From the NCBI GenBank assembly GCA_011525365.1, contig WTGQ01000002.1:857367-921366 (forward strand): a stretch of 64,000 nt of DNA. The letters run 5' to 3'. Of the stretch, positions 36,327-43,676 are shown in pieces (position 1 is the first letter of the stretch; every line of letters begins with the position of its first letter). The notes beneath the pieces are model-generated. The model worked only from the letters and a program-made list of their open reading frames with translations, was not told the origin of the DNA and searched no databases. The translations under genes and the position numbers were made by a program. The stretch comes from Acidobacteriota bacterium. Lineage in GTDB: Bacteria > Acidobacteriota > Thermoanaerobaculia > Multivoradales > Multivoraceae.

Positions 36327-37631
36327 GTGGGGGCCGGGATCGGGGACACGGGAGCCGGTTCCGGCCCCGACACCGGTGGCGGGCGGTTCTCGCGGATCAA
36401 CTGGGGCTTCTACGGCTGGCGGATGCTGCCGTTCGCCTGGCTCATCTACGGACTCGGCGCGGCGCCTTTCTACAGTTGGGGCTTCTTCCTGCCGGAGATG
36501 CTGGAGGACCTCGACATGACCCGGGCCGACAGCGGCTGGGCATTCGGCATCTGGTCCTTCTGCGGCGGCGCCGTGGCGCCATTGATCGGCGTCTGCCTGA
36601 CCCGCTTTGGGCCCCGTCCAGTGTTCACCGCGGGCTTCCTCTCGGTGTCCGTGGCCTATTACCTGACCAGCCGGGCCCAGGATCGCTGGGACGTGCTGCT
36701 CTACTTCGGCGTGTTCGCGGGTCTTGCCCACACGTTCTCCACTGTGCTGCCGACGCAGACCCTGGCGACCAACTGGTTCCTCCGATGGCGTGCGACGTCC
36801 ATGGCATTCCTGCTGATCGCGGCTGCTGTCATGGCGCCGCTCATCTTCTATGTCGACAACGCGATCCTGTCCCGGGGCGGAACGTGGCGAGACGGCTGGG
36901 CGATGATCGCGGCGCTCTGCGCGGCGCTGGGGGTTCTGTCGTTCCTCGCTCTTCGCAACACGCCGGAATCGCTGGGCCAGCTACGGGACGGCGCCCGTTC
37001 TCTGGATGAGCTTCAGGCAACGGTGGCTCGAACCGGCGCCGGGACTGCCGACCAATGGGTCGCGAGGGAGGCTTTGCGGACGCCGCAGTTCGCGCTCATG
37101 GTGCTCTGCGGCCTTGGCTACGCCGTTCCCTGGGGCGTCCTCGCAAACCACGGCACTCTGCACCTTCGGGACATCGGGCTCGAGAGCGGCGAAGCCGGGG
37201 CTCTCCTTGGGCTCATGGCACTCGTCAGCGGTTTCGGCCGCGCCAGCGGCGCCTTGGGCGACAGGATCTCGCCGCCGCGTCTGCTTGGCTTCGCCTTGGC
37301 GTTGGAGGGAACAGGAATGGGGTTGCTTCTGTTTGTCCGCACGGTGGGCGAGGCGCGCGTGGCCCTGGTTCTCCTGGGCCTGGGGTTCGGCATGGCCTAC
37401 ATCAGCCAGGCCGCCACCTTTGCCCGTTTCTTCGGACGCCGCGCGTTCGCGACCACGACCGGGGTCCGTTTCGCCGTCGGCGCCGGGTTCGGTGCGACCA
37501 TACCTGCCGCTACAGGCTGGGCGTTCGACACGCAGGGCACCTACGCCGTCCCGTTTCTGATAATCGCTGCGGTGACCCTGACCGGGTCGGTCGTCGCGTT
37601 CTTCTTGCAGCCGCCGCGGAAGAAGACCTGA
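36327..37631 (+). CDS. MFS transporter (oxalate/monocarboxylate-type)
   Basis: A 434-residue major facilitator protein starting at GTG, with about twelve hydrophobic segments. The N-half signature region reads IGVCLTRFGPRPVFTAG (the GxLxDRxGxR-like loop between TM2 and TM3); the C-half has ALGDRISPPRLLGFALALEG. The opening YGWRMLPFAWLIYGLG...FFLPEMLEDLDMTRADSGW is typical of the oxalate:formate/monocarboxylate branch. By family it moves a small organic acid across the inner membrane. It is 22 bases after the GST gene. The ORF ends 13 bases before the convergent photolyase remnant. Confidence 0.85.
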   Translation: MGAGIGDTGAGSGPDTGGGRFSRINWGFYGWRMLPFAWLIYGLGAAPFYSWGFFLPEMLEDLDMTRADSGWAFGIWSFCGGAVAPLIGVCLTRFGPRPVFTAGFLSVSVAYYLTSRAQDRWDVLLYFGVFAGLAHTFSTVLPTQTLATNWFLRWRATSMAFLLIAAAVMAPLIFYVDNAILSRGGTWRDGWAMIAALCAALGVLSFLALRNTPESLGQLRDGARSLDELQATVARTGAGTADQWVAREALRTPQFALMVLCGLGYAVPWGVLANHGTLHLRDIGLESGEAGALLGLMALVSGFGRASGALGDRISPPRLLGFALALEGTGMGLLLFVRTVGEARVALVLLGLGFGMAYISQAATFARFFGRRAFATTTGVRFAVGAGFGATIPAATGWAFDTQGTYAVPFLIIAAVTLTGSVVAFFLQPPRKKT

Positions 37632-37644
37632 CGGCTCTGCCGCC

Positions 37645-38297
37645 TCATCGTCCGGAGGCGCCGGCTTGCGGTTGTCCCCGAACGTGGGTGCGCCAGGCGT
37701 CGAGCGCCCGGTCGCGTGCCGCGGCGTGCTCGACCATGGGCAGCGGATAGGTCTCGCCGAGCCGGACGCCGGCCGCGGTTGGCCCAGTCCGCGTCGACCA
37801 GGGTGTCCCAGAACCAGTCGGCGCCGTGCCGCCAGTGGATCAGCAGGTGCTTGGTCAGGAAGGAGGCGACGAGCATCCGCACCCGGTTGTGCATCCAGCC
37901 CGTGATCCAGAGTTCGCACATCCCGGCGTCAATGATGGGGTAGCCGGTCTGGCCGCGCTGCCAGCGCTTCAGATCGGCTGGCGTGTCGCGCCACGGCATG
38001 CGGTCGAAGCTGGGTCTGAGGTTCCGGGTCCCCATCTCCGGTTTGTGGAACAGTCGCTGCGCGGCCAGGCGGCCGGCGTCCCAAGCGGCGTAACGTCCGG
38101 TCCAGCGCCTCGAGAGTGCCGTGCAGCCACCACCTCGACGCGCCGCCGATCGGCTGCTCGCCCTCCTCCTCGTCGAGCACGAAGACGGGGACGACGGGAC
38201 GTCCGGTCCGGACAGCCCAGGACCACGCGGGGTTGTCGTTTAGCCGCAGGTCCCGCCGGAACCAGGCGAGTATGGGCCGCTGGGTGGTTGGAGGCAT
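37645..38297 (-). pseudogene. Decayed DNA photolyase/cryptochrome with two internal deletions
   Basis: Three pieces of one photolyase lie in order but in different frames. The N-terminal piece (38297 to about 38075) has ILAWFRRDLRLNDNPA and GGASRWWLHGTLEALD. The middle piece (about 38075 to 37770) has FDRMPWRDTPADLKRWQRG, GYPIIDAGM and ELWITGWMHNRVRM, the FAD-core blocks. The tail (about 37770 to 37645) has VRLGETYPLPMVEHAAARDR. About 225 residues are missing between piece 1 and 2, and about 55 between piece 2 and 3, compared with a usual 460-480 residue enzyme. No functional photolyase can be made from it. Confidence 0.85.
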
Positions 38298-38354
38298 GGA
38301 GACGGAGCGTACGGCAGTTGACGGCGGAGGCGCGACGAAGCAGAGTGTCTAGCG

Positions 38355-39605
38355 ATGAAGCGCTTGAGCACGGGATCGATCGGCCTCTTCCTGCTAGCTC
38401 TCGCTTTCGCGCCCCCTCCGGTCACCGCGGAAGACTGGCCGCAGTGGCGCGGCCCGGGGCGGGACGGCGTCTCGACCGAAACCGGGCTCGCCGACCGCTG
38501 GCCGGCCGGAGGGCCGCCGCTGTCCTGGCGCATCGACGGCCTGGGCGAGGGCTACGGCACGGTGGCGGTGGTCGAGGGCTCGCTCTACGTCCAGGGAACG
38601 CGCGGCGGTCGGAGCCTCGTGTTCGCCCTCGATGCTTCGGACGGCAGCGTCCGCTGGGAGCGTGAACTCGGCGCGCGGCTACGCGACAGCCGCGGCAACG
38701 GCCCGCGCGGCACGCCGACCGTGGCCGGCGATTCGCTCTATGCGCTGACCGGCGTGGGAGATCTGGCGCGCATCCGGCTCTCGGACGGGAGAGTGGCGTG
38801 GCAGCGGAACATCCTCCGGGACTTCGGCCAGCGGAACATCAGTTGGGGCATCAGCGAGTCGCCGCTCATCGAGGGCGACTGGGTGGTCGTGATGCCGGGC
38901 GGCGCCGGCGGCGCCATCGCGGCCCTCGACCGGGAGACGGGCGCCACGGTGTGGACCAGCACCGGCCTGACCGACCGGGCCGGCTACTCCTCCCTGATCG
39001 CCGTCGACCTGGAGGACGGCGGCGAGCCGCTGCGTGCGATCGTCGGCTTCACGGCGCGGGCCGGCGTGGGCGTGCGGGCCTCGGACGGCGAACTGCTCTG
39101 GCACTACCGCGAGCCGTCGAACCGCACGGCGAACGCGGCGACGCCGATCTACGCGAACGGCCTCGTTTTCTACACCTCGGACTACGGCACCGGCGGCGGC
39201 GCGCTCGGGGTGCAGGTGGCCGGCGACAACGTCAGCACCGGGCAGATCTGGTTCGAGTCGCGACTACGCAACCACCACGGCGGCGTCGTGCTCTACGAAG
39301 GACACCTCTACGGGTTCTTCGGCAGCGCGCTCGCCTGTGTGGACTTCGAAACCGGTGAAACCGTGTGGCGGGAACGCAGCGTCGGCAAGGGCTCGCTCAC
39401 CCTCGCGGACGGCAGGCTGTTCCTGCTCGGCGAGAGGCACCTCGCCGGTCTGGCGGAAGCGACTCCCGATGGCTACGTCGAGCTGGGTCGCTTCGACGTG
39501 GAAAACCGCGGCCGCCCGAGCTGGGCCCATCCGGTGGTCAGCAACGGCGTGCTCTACATCCGCAACTGGGACGAACTGCTGGCGTACGACGTTTCGTCTC
39601 CCTAG
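38355..39605 (+). CDS. Secreted PQQ-like beta-propeller protein
   Basis: A 416-residue exported protein with a signal peptide (1-25) and the opening DWPQWRGPGRDGVS common to PQQ-like/outer-membrane-biogenesis-BamB-type propellers in Planctomycetes and Acidobacteria. Repeats of the form 'VFALDASDGSVRWERELG' and 'AIAALDRETGATVWTSTG' form the blades. No haem motif and no complete PQQ-dehydrogenase active site is visible, so it is probably a non-catalytic scaffold or sensor in the periplasm. A TTGACG at 38318-38323 may be part of its promoter, but the -10 match is poor. Confidence 0.8.
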   Translation: MKRLSTGSIGLFLLALAFAPPPVTAEDWPQWRGPGRDGVSTETGLADRWPAGGPPLSWRIDGLGEGYGTVAVVEGSLYVQGTRGGRSLVFALDASDGSVRWERELGARLRDSRGNGPRGTPTVAGDSLYALTGVGDLARIRLSDGRVAWQRNILRDFGQRNISWGISESPLIEGDWVVVMPGGAGGAIAALDRETGATVWTSTGLTDRAGYSSLIAVDLEDGGEPLRAIVGFTARAGVGVRASDGELLWHYREPSNRTANAATPIYANGLVFYTSDYGTGGGALGVQVAGDNVSTGQIWFESRLRNHHGGVVLYEGHLYGFFGSALACVDFETGETVWRERSVGKGSLTLADGRLFLLGERHLAGLAEATPDGYVELGRFDVENRGRPSWAHPVVSNGVLYIRNWDELLAYDVSSP

Positions 39606-39633
39606 GAGCCTGCGCCGCTAGTTCCGCCGCGTC

Positions 39634-40695
39634 GTGCCCATCAAGTACCTGGGTTCCAAGCGGCAGTTCGTGCCGCTGATCGCCGGCGTCGTCGAACAGC
39701 TTCGGCCGGCCGGTACGGTGCTCGACCTGTTCTCGGGCACGTCCAGGGTTGGCGCCGCGCTGAAGCGGCGGCAGTACCGCGTGCTGGCGAACGACTACCT
39801 GGCCTGCGCCGAGGTGGTCGCCCGCTGCTACGTCGAGGCGGACGGCACGCCGGAGCAGCTCCGGCAGGCCGGGCTGCTGATCGACGAGTTCAACCGGCTG
39901 CCGCCGTCGGCCGGCTACTTCACGGACGTCTTCTGCGAGAAGAGCCGCTTCCTGCAGCCGAAGAACGGCGCCCGGGTGGACGCCGTCCGCGAGGAGATCG
40001 AGCGCAAGGACCTCGATCCGGAGCTCCGGGCGATCGTGCTCGTCTCCCTGATGGAGGCTGCCGACCGGGTCGACAGCACGACGGGCGTGCAGATGGCCTT
40101 TCTGAAGCAGTGGGCCCCGCGGGCTTCCAACGACCTGGAGCTGCGGCTGCCGGAGATCGCTCCGCGCGCCGAAGCCGGGAAGGGAAGAGCCCACCGCATG
40201 GACGCCGCCGAAGCCGTGGAGGTTCTCGAAGCGGACATCGCGTACCTCGATCCGCCCTACAACCAGCACAGCTACCTGGGCAACTACCACGTCTGGGAGA
40301 GCCTCGTGCTTTGGGACAAGCCCGAGCACTACGGCGTCGCCTGCAAGCGCGTTGACTGCCGGGAGCGCAAGAGCGACTTCAACAGCAAGAAGAAGTTCCG
40401 GGCCTCATGGGAACGGATCGTGGACAGGGTCCGGGCGCGTCATCTCATCGTCTCCTTCAGCGACGAGGGCTTCCTTGACCGATCGGAAATGGAAGCCGTG
40501 CTGGCCCGTCGCGGCAAGGTCCAGGTGATCGAGAACGACTACAGGCGCTACGTCGGCGCCCGGATCGGCGTCTTCAACCCGAGCGGCGAGAAGGTGGGCC
40601 GCGTGAGCCACCTGCGGAACAAGGAGTACCTGTACGTCGTGTCGCCGGAGAAGCTGGAGGAGGCTGTCGTACCAGCGATGACGAAGGTTGGTTGA
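39634..40695 (+). CDS. DNA adenine N6-methyltransferase (D12 class), solitary
   Basis: A 353-residue protein from a GTG start. It has the N-terminal KYLGSKRQFVPLI, SAM-binding DLFSGTSRVG (31-40), and the catalytic DPPY (about 206-209) in AYLDPPYNQHSYLGNYHVWE, all in the order of alpha-class (D12) adenine methylases. It probably methylates a specific DNA motif in the cytoplasm. I see no restriction endonuclease or specificity subunit beside it, so it is likely an orphan methylase acting in epigenetic regulation or left over from a restriction system. A vapBC pair follows 33 bases later. Confidence 0.85.
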   Translation: MPIKYLGSKRQFVPLIAGVVEQLRPAGTVLDLFSGTSRVGAALKRRQYRVLANDYLACAEVVARCYVEADGTPEQLRQAGLLIDEFNRLPPSAGYFTDVFCEKSRFLQPKNGARVDAVREEIERKDLDPELRAIVLVSLMEAADRVDSTTGVQMAFLKQWAPRASNDLELRLPEIAPRAEAGKGRAHRMDAAEAVEVLEADIAYLDPPYNQHSYLGNYHVWESLVLWDKPEHYGVACKRVDCRERKSDFNSKKKFRASWERIVDRVRARHLIVSFSDEGFLDRSEMEAVLARRGKVQVIENDYRRYVGARIGVFNPSGEKVGRVSHLRNKEYLYVVSPEKLEEAVVPAMTKVG

Positions 40696-40719
40696 CATAC
40701 CGACATACACCACTGTAGC
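40692..40719 (+). promoter_or_regulatory. Promoter of vapBC with overlapping direct-repeat operator
   Basis: TTGACA (40692-40697) is a perfect -35 box. TGTAGC (40714-40719) is a weak -10 at a 16-base spacing. Two direct copies of GACATAC (40694-40700 and 40702-40708), 8 bases apart, overlap the -35 box and would suit autoregulation by the ribbon-helix-helix antitoxin. Confidence 0.5.
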
Positions 40720-40728
40720 TTCGCCTGC

Positions 40729-40995
40729 ATGCGCACCACGGTACGGCTCGACGACGAACTGCTGGCGGAAGCGAAGCGCTACGCGACGCGGACGGGGCGA
40801 ACGCTCACCTCTCTGATCGACGAGGGGCTTCGAGAGGTGCTCGCTCGAGGTGAACGGCGAGCGCCGGCGAAGCGTGTCGAGCTGCTGACCGGCGGAGAAG
40901 GCGGCCTGCGGCCGGGAATCCGGAGCGATTCGTTTTCCGAGGTGCTTGACCAGTTGGACTGCGAACGATTCCTCAAGTCGATTGATCGTTCCTGA
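40729..40995 (+). CDS. vapB: Ribbon-helix-helix antitoxin (VapB-like)
   Basis: An 88-residue protein whose first 40 residues form a ribbon-helix-helix DNA-binding unit (MRTTVRLDDELLAEAKRYA, then LTSLIDEGLREVLA). The C-terminal tail is the likely toxin-binding part. It should repress its own promoter, where two GACATAC repeats lie, and neutralise the PIN toxin encoded next. Its last 14 bases overlap the toxin coding region, typical of a co-translated pair. Confidence 0.78.
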   Translation: MRTTVRLDDELLAEAKRYATRTGRTLTSLIDEGLREVLARGERRAPAKRVELLTGGEGGLRPGIRSDSFSEVLDQLDCERFLKSIDRS

Positions 40996-41476
40996 CGTCA
41001 ACGTGCTCGTCTACGCGCACCGCGCGGACATGGACGAGCACGAACCGTACCGTGACTGGCTCGATTGGCTGGTGAACTCGGGCCCGGCCTACGGCATGTC
41101 GGAGATGGTGCTGAGTTCCTTCGTGAGAATCGTGACCAACGGTCGGATCTACTCAAAGCCGACGGAGAACCATGAGGCCCTTGCCAGCGCCGCCAGACTG
41201 CTGGCACCTCCCCAGTGTGTTCCGGTTCGACCGGGTCCGGGGCACTGGGAGATCTTCGAGGACCTCTGCAAACGCCATGCGCCTCGGAGCAAGCTGGTCG
41301 CCGACGCCTACCTCGCGGCGATCGTCATGGAGGCCGGGTGCGATCTGGCCACGGCGGACAGGGACTTCGCGCGTTTCGAGGGTCTTCGCTGGCACCATCC
41401 GCTGGCCGGGAGACCGGGTGGAGAGGGCGGCGTCGTGATGGAACCGAGGCGTCGTCCCTGGCTCACGTCCGACTGA
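40982..41476 (+). CDS. vapC: PIN-domain toxin (VapC-like ribonuclease)
   Basis: I choose the TTG at 40982, in the antitoxin's last codons, which starts LIVPDVNVLVYAHRA; the ORF extends further upstream only through antitoxin sequence. At 164 residues it is slightly longer than average. PIN acidic residues: PDVNVLVYA (first Asp), MSEMVLSSF (Glu), and VADAYLAAI followed by DLATADRDFARF (second Asp pair). Such toxins cleave tRNA or rRNA in the cytoplasm. Stop lies 5 bases from a convergent GST gene. Confidence 0.8.
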   Translation: MIVPDVNVLVYAHRADMDEHEPYRDWLDWLVNSGPAYGMSEMVLSSFVRIVTNGRIYSKPTENHEALASAARLLAPPQCVPVRPGPGHWEIFEDLCKRHAPRSKLVADAYLAAIVMEAGCDLATADRDFARFEGLRWHHPLAGRPGGEGGVVMEPRRRPWLTSD

Positions 41477-41481
41477 CACTC

Positions 41482-42135
41482 TCAGTCGCGTAGGGGACCT
41501 GATCGCCCGGCGTCGGCGAACCCGATCAGGAACCCGGGACGGGCTCCGAGCCGGTCCATGTAGGCGACTACGTTCGGGTACCTCTCATCGAGCAGCCCCA
41601 GTCGCCGCGCCAGGGCCAGCGAGTAGCCCATCATGATGTCGGCGGCGGAGAACTCGCTTCCCAGCAGGTAGTCGCGGCCTTCGAGCGCCGCCTCGACGGC
41701 GTCGAGGCAGATCTCCGCACGCTCCCGGCCGTCTTCGACGACGGCCGGGATGCGTTCCGGCTCCGGCTTGAGGATGCGATGGTGGACCATGTCGCCCAGC
41801 GGCCGCGCCAGGCTCGCCTCGGCGAACCAGGACCACTGCAGGAACAGCGCGTTCTCGGGGCTGCCAGCGCGCGGCTGCAGGCGGCCCTCGCCGTAGCGCT
41901 CCAGGATGTAGTGGACCATCGCGCCGGACTCGATCATCGTGAAGGGGTTGCCGTCCGCGTCGACGTCGGTCATCGCCGGCACCTTGCCAATCGGGTTGAG
42001 CCGCCGCCACTCGGCTGACTTGCGGTACTCCGGGCTGAAGTCGACCGGGACGACTTCGTAGGGCAGGCCGAGTTCCTCGCACAGCCAGATGACTCTGGCC
42101 GAACGGGTGCGCGGCACGTGGTAGATCGTGATCAC
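41482..42135 (-). CDS. Glutathione S-transferase
   Basis: A 217-residue GST of normal length: thioredoxin-fold start MITIYHVPRTRSARVIWLCEE, conserved NPIGKVPAMTD cis-Pro block and ESGAMVHYILERYG, then the helical half with EFSAADIMMGYSLALARRL. The catalytic residue is probably the Ser/Arg region after the first strand. It conjugates or isomerises electrophiles in the cytoplasm. It lies 33 bases after the dienelactone hydrolase gene on the same strand, so co-transcription is likely. Confidence 0.87.
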   Translation of the reverse strand: MITIYHVPRTRSARVIWLCEELGLPYEVVPVDFSPEYRKSAEWRRLNPIGKVPAMTDVDADGNPFTMIESGAMVHYILERYGEGRLQPRAGSPENALFLQWSWFAEASLARPLGDMVHHRILKPEPERIPAVVEDGRERAEICLDAVEAALEGRDYLLGSEFSAADIMMGYSLALARRLGLLDERYPNVVAYMDRLGARPGFLIGFADAGRSGPLRD

Positions 42136-42168
42136 GTGCGAAGGAAAACCGTCGGAGGCCTGGTCGTT

Positions 42169-43035
42169 CTACCCCAGGGCGCGCTCGAACAGCGCCAGCA
42201 GACGACTCCACGCCCGCTCGGCCTGCGCCTCGTGGTAGACCGGGGTGTCCGGCGGGCACCAGCCGTGCATCGCGCCCTCGTAGACCTCGATCTCGGCGGG
42301 CAGGCCCGCCTTCTCGAAGGTCTCGCGCAGCACGTCCTTCGCCTCGGGCTGCCTCTGGTCGTCGTTCTCGGCGATCGCGAACAGGTAGTGAGCCGTCATC
42401 TTCTCCACGAGCAGGTGCGGGCTGTCCGGCTGGTCCGTGACGAGTCCGCCGCCGTGGAACGAGGCGCCGGCGCCGATGCGGTCGGGCAGGGCTGCCGCCG
42501 TCCGCATCGTCATCGGACCGCCCATGCAGTAGCCCATCGTTCCCATCTTCCGGCCCTTGTCGACAGACGACTGGCTGTCCAGGAAGCTCACGAAGGCCTT
42601 CGCGTCCGTGACGTTGGTCTCCGGACTTAGCGCAGCCCTCAGCGGCCGCAGCGTTTCGCGCAAAGCGGCGAAGTCCGTTCCCTCGGCGATGGGTGCCTTC
42701 TTCGACCGGTAGTACTGGTTGACCGCGAGGACCGAGTAGCCCGATTCCGCGAGCCGCGTGGCCATCTGCCGCATTGCCGGCCGGAGACCGAAGGCGTCCG
42801 GCCAGATGAGGACGCCGGGATGGGCGCCGCTCGCGGGATGCACGAAGTAGCTGTCGCAGACGCCGTCGGGCGTCTCGACCTCGATCTCGGATTCGGTCAC
42901 GCTCTGGGCGTTCGCCGCCCGCGGCAGCAGGATGGTCAGACCGACGCCCGCCGAGACGGCCCCGAACTCCCGGCGCGTCAGCCGCTTCCCTTGCAGGTAC
43001 CTGGCGTTGTCGGCAGCGGTTCTGTCGTCACACAT
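42169..43035 (-). CDS. Dienelactone hydrolase-family protein, Tat-exported
   Basis: A 288-residue alpha/beta hydrolase with a Tat signal (LTRREFGAVSAGVGLTILLPRAANA, about residues 19-43). The DLH domain carries the Cys-nucleophile elbow GYCMGGPMT (near residue 169), the acid in AENDDQR and the His region AMHGWCPPD. Family members hydrolyse dienelactones and related esters; exported copies are common in soil and marine bacteria with unknown substrates. A ribosome site AAGGAG lies just before the ATG, with a tetranucleotide repeat immediately upstream of it. Confidence 0.82.
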   Translation of the reverse strand: MCDDRTAADNARYLQGKRLTRREFGAVSAGVGLTILLPRAANAQSVTESEIEVETPDGVCDSYFVHPASGAHPGVLIWPDAFGLRPAMRQMATRLAESGYSVLAVNQYYRSKKAPIAEGTDFAALRETLRPLRAALSPETNVTDAKAFVSFLDSQSSVDKGRKMGTMGYCMGGPMTMRTAAALPDRIGAGASFHGGGLVTDQPDSPHLLVEKMTAHYLFAIAENDDQRQPEAKDVLRETFEKAGLPAEIEVYEGAMHGWCPPDTPVYHEAQAERAWSRLLALFERALG

Positions 43036-43041
43036 TTGGGT

Positions 43042-43064
43042 CTCCTTGCTGGCTGGCTGGCTGG
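43042..43064 (-). repeat. Four-copy GCTG tandem repeat next to a ribosome site
   Basis: GCTG is repeated four times (43048-43064), which on the minus strand reads as a CAGC repeat directly 5' of the AAGGAG ribosome site (43042-43047) of the dienelactone hydrolase gene. Repeats of this kind can change length by slippage and so change expression, but four copies is few. Confidence 0.35.
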
Positions 43065-43088
43065 AACTTGGGTGACCGGGTTCTGGCT

Positions 43089-43676
43089 CTAGACGTGGCT
43101 CTCTCCAGGCTCGTGCTGGCAGCCGCGGAAGCGCTCCACGCGCACCCGGTCCGGTAGCTCGAGGGCTTCGGTTCGGCCCACCTTCGAGGTGTAGAACGCG
43201 AACAGGGTGCGCCGCTTCAGGTCGCTGAAGAAGGCGGCGCCTGCGAGCAGTTCCGGCGTGTGGTCTCCGTGCTCGTCGCTGATCTCGCGCAGCATGTCTA
43301 GCTGGCGGGCCGCGTCGAGCGCCACGAAGGACGAGCCGTGCAACTCCTCTGCACGCCGGTCGATCCAGTCCAGTCCGCCGAGCGCGGTCAACTGATCGTC
43401 GCCGTCGGCGAGCGAGAGTTCCAGGTCGATGAACTCGTGGACTCCGGCGTCGCGGGCGCCGGGCGTGTCGGTGCGCGGCAGGATGTGTTCGCAGAGCGTG
43501 GCCAGCAGTTCGCCTTGGGCCGGCGTGAGCAGCCGGGGGGTCCAGCCGGAGCCTTCGGCCTGGTAGGCGGCCACCGCCGGGATCGCGGCGCGAATCGGCT
43601 CGGCCTGCAGCGTGGCGTAGCCGAAGGCGCCTGCACCGGCGGCCAGGACCTTGCGTCTCGTCGTCGGCTTGTTCAT
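43089..43676 (-). CDS. Gluconate 2-dehydrogenase subunit 3-like protein, Tat signal
   Basis: I choose the ATG at 43676, which overlaps the GMC stop as ATGA and gives 195 residues; longer forms overlap the GMC gene. It begins TRRKVLAAGAGAFGY, a Tat signal, and continues with the small-subunit block LTPAQGELLATLCEHILPRTDTPGARDAGVHEFIDLELS, typical of the gluconate 2-dehydrogenase subunit 3 family. It should be the partner of the GMC subunit directly upstream. The usual third, multi-haem cytochrome subunit is not in this window. Confidence 0.85.
   Translation of the reverse strand: MNKPTTRRKVLAAGAGAFGYATLQAEPIRAAIPAVAAYQAEGSGWTPRLLTPAQGELLATLCEHILPRTDTPGARDAGVHEFIDLELSLADGDDQLTALGGLDWIDRRAEELHGSSFVALDAARQLDMLREISDEHGDHTPELLAGAAFFSDLKRRTLFAFYTSKVGRTEALELPDRVRVERFRGCQHEPGESHV

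Noticed and set aside
37541-38035. Stand-alone small photolyase-like protein
   Set aside because: It is only the middle piece of a decayed photolyase and reads into unrelated sequence after the second deletion.
38318-38346. Promoter of the PQQ-like propeller gene (TTGACG-17-CAGAGT)
   Set aside because: The -10 matches at only three positions and would place the start of transcription almost at the ATG.
39634-41476. Defence island formed by the DNA methylase and vapBC
   Set aside because: No nuclease or other defence gene is adjacent, and vapBC has its own promoter; the pairing is probably coincidental.
43048-43064. Start of a CRISPR or larger tandem array
   Set aside because: Only four short copies without spacers; no array structure anywhere in the window.
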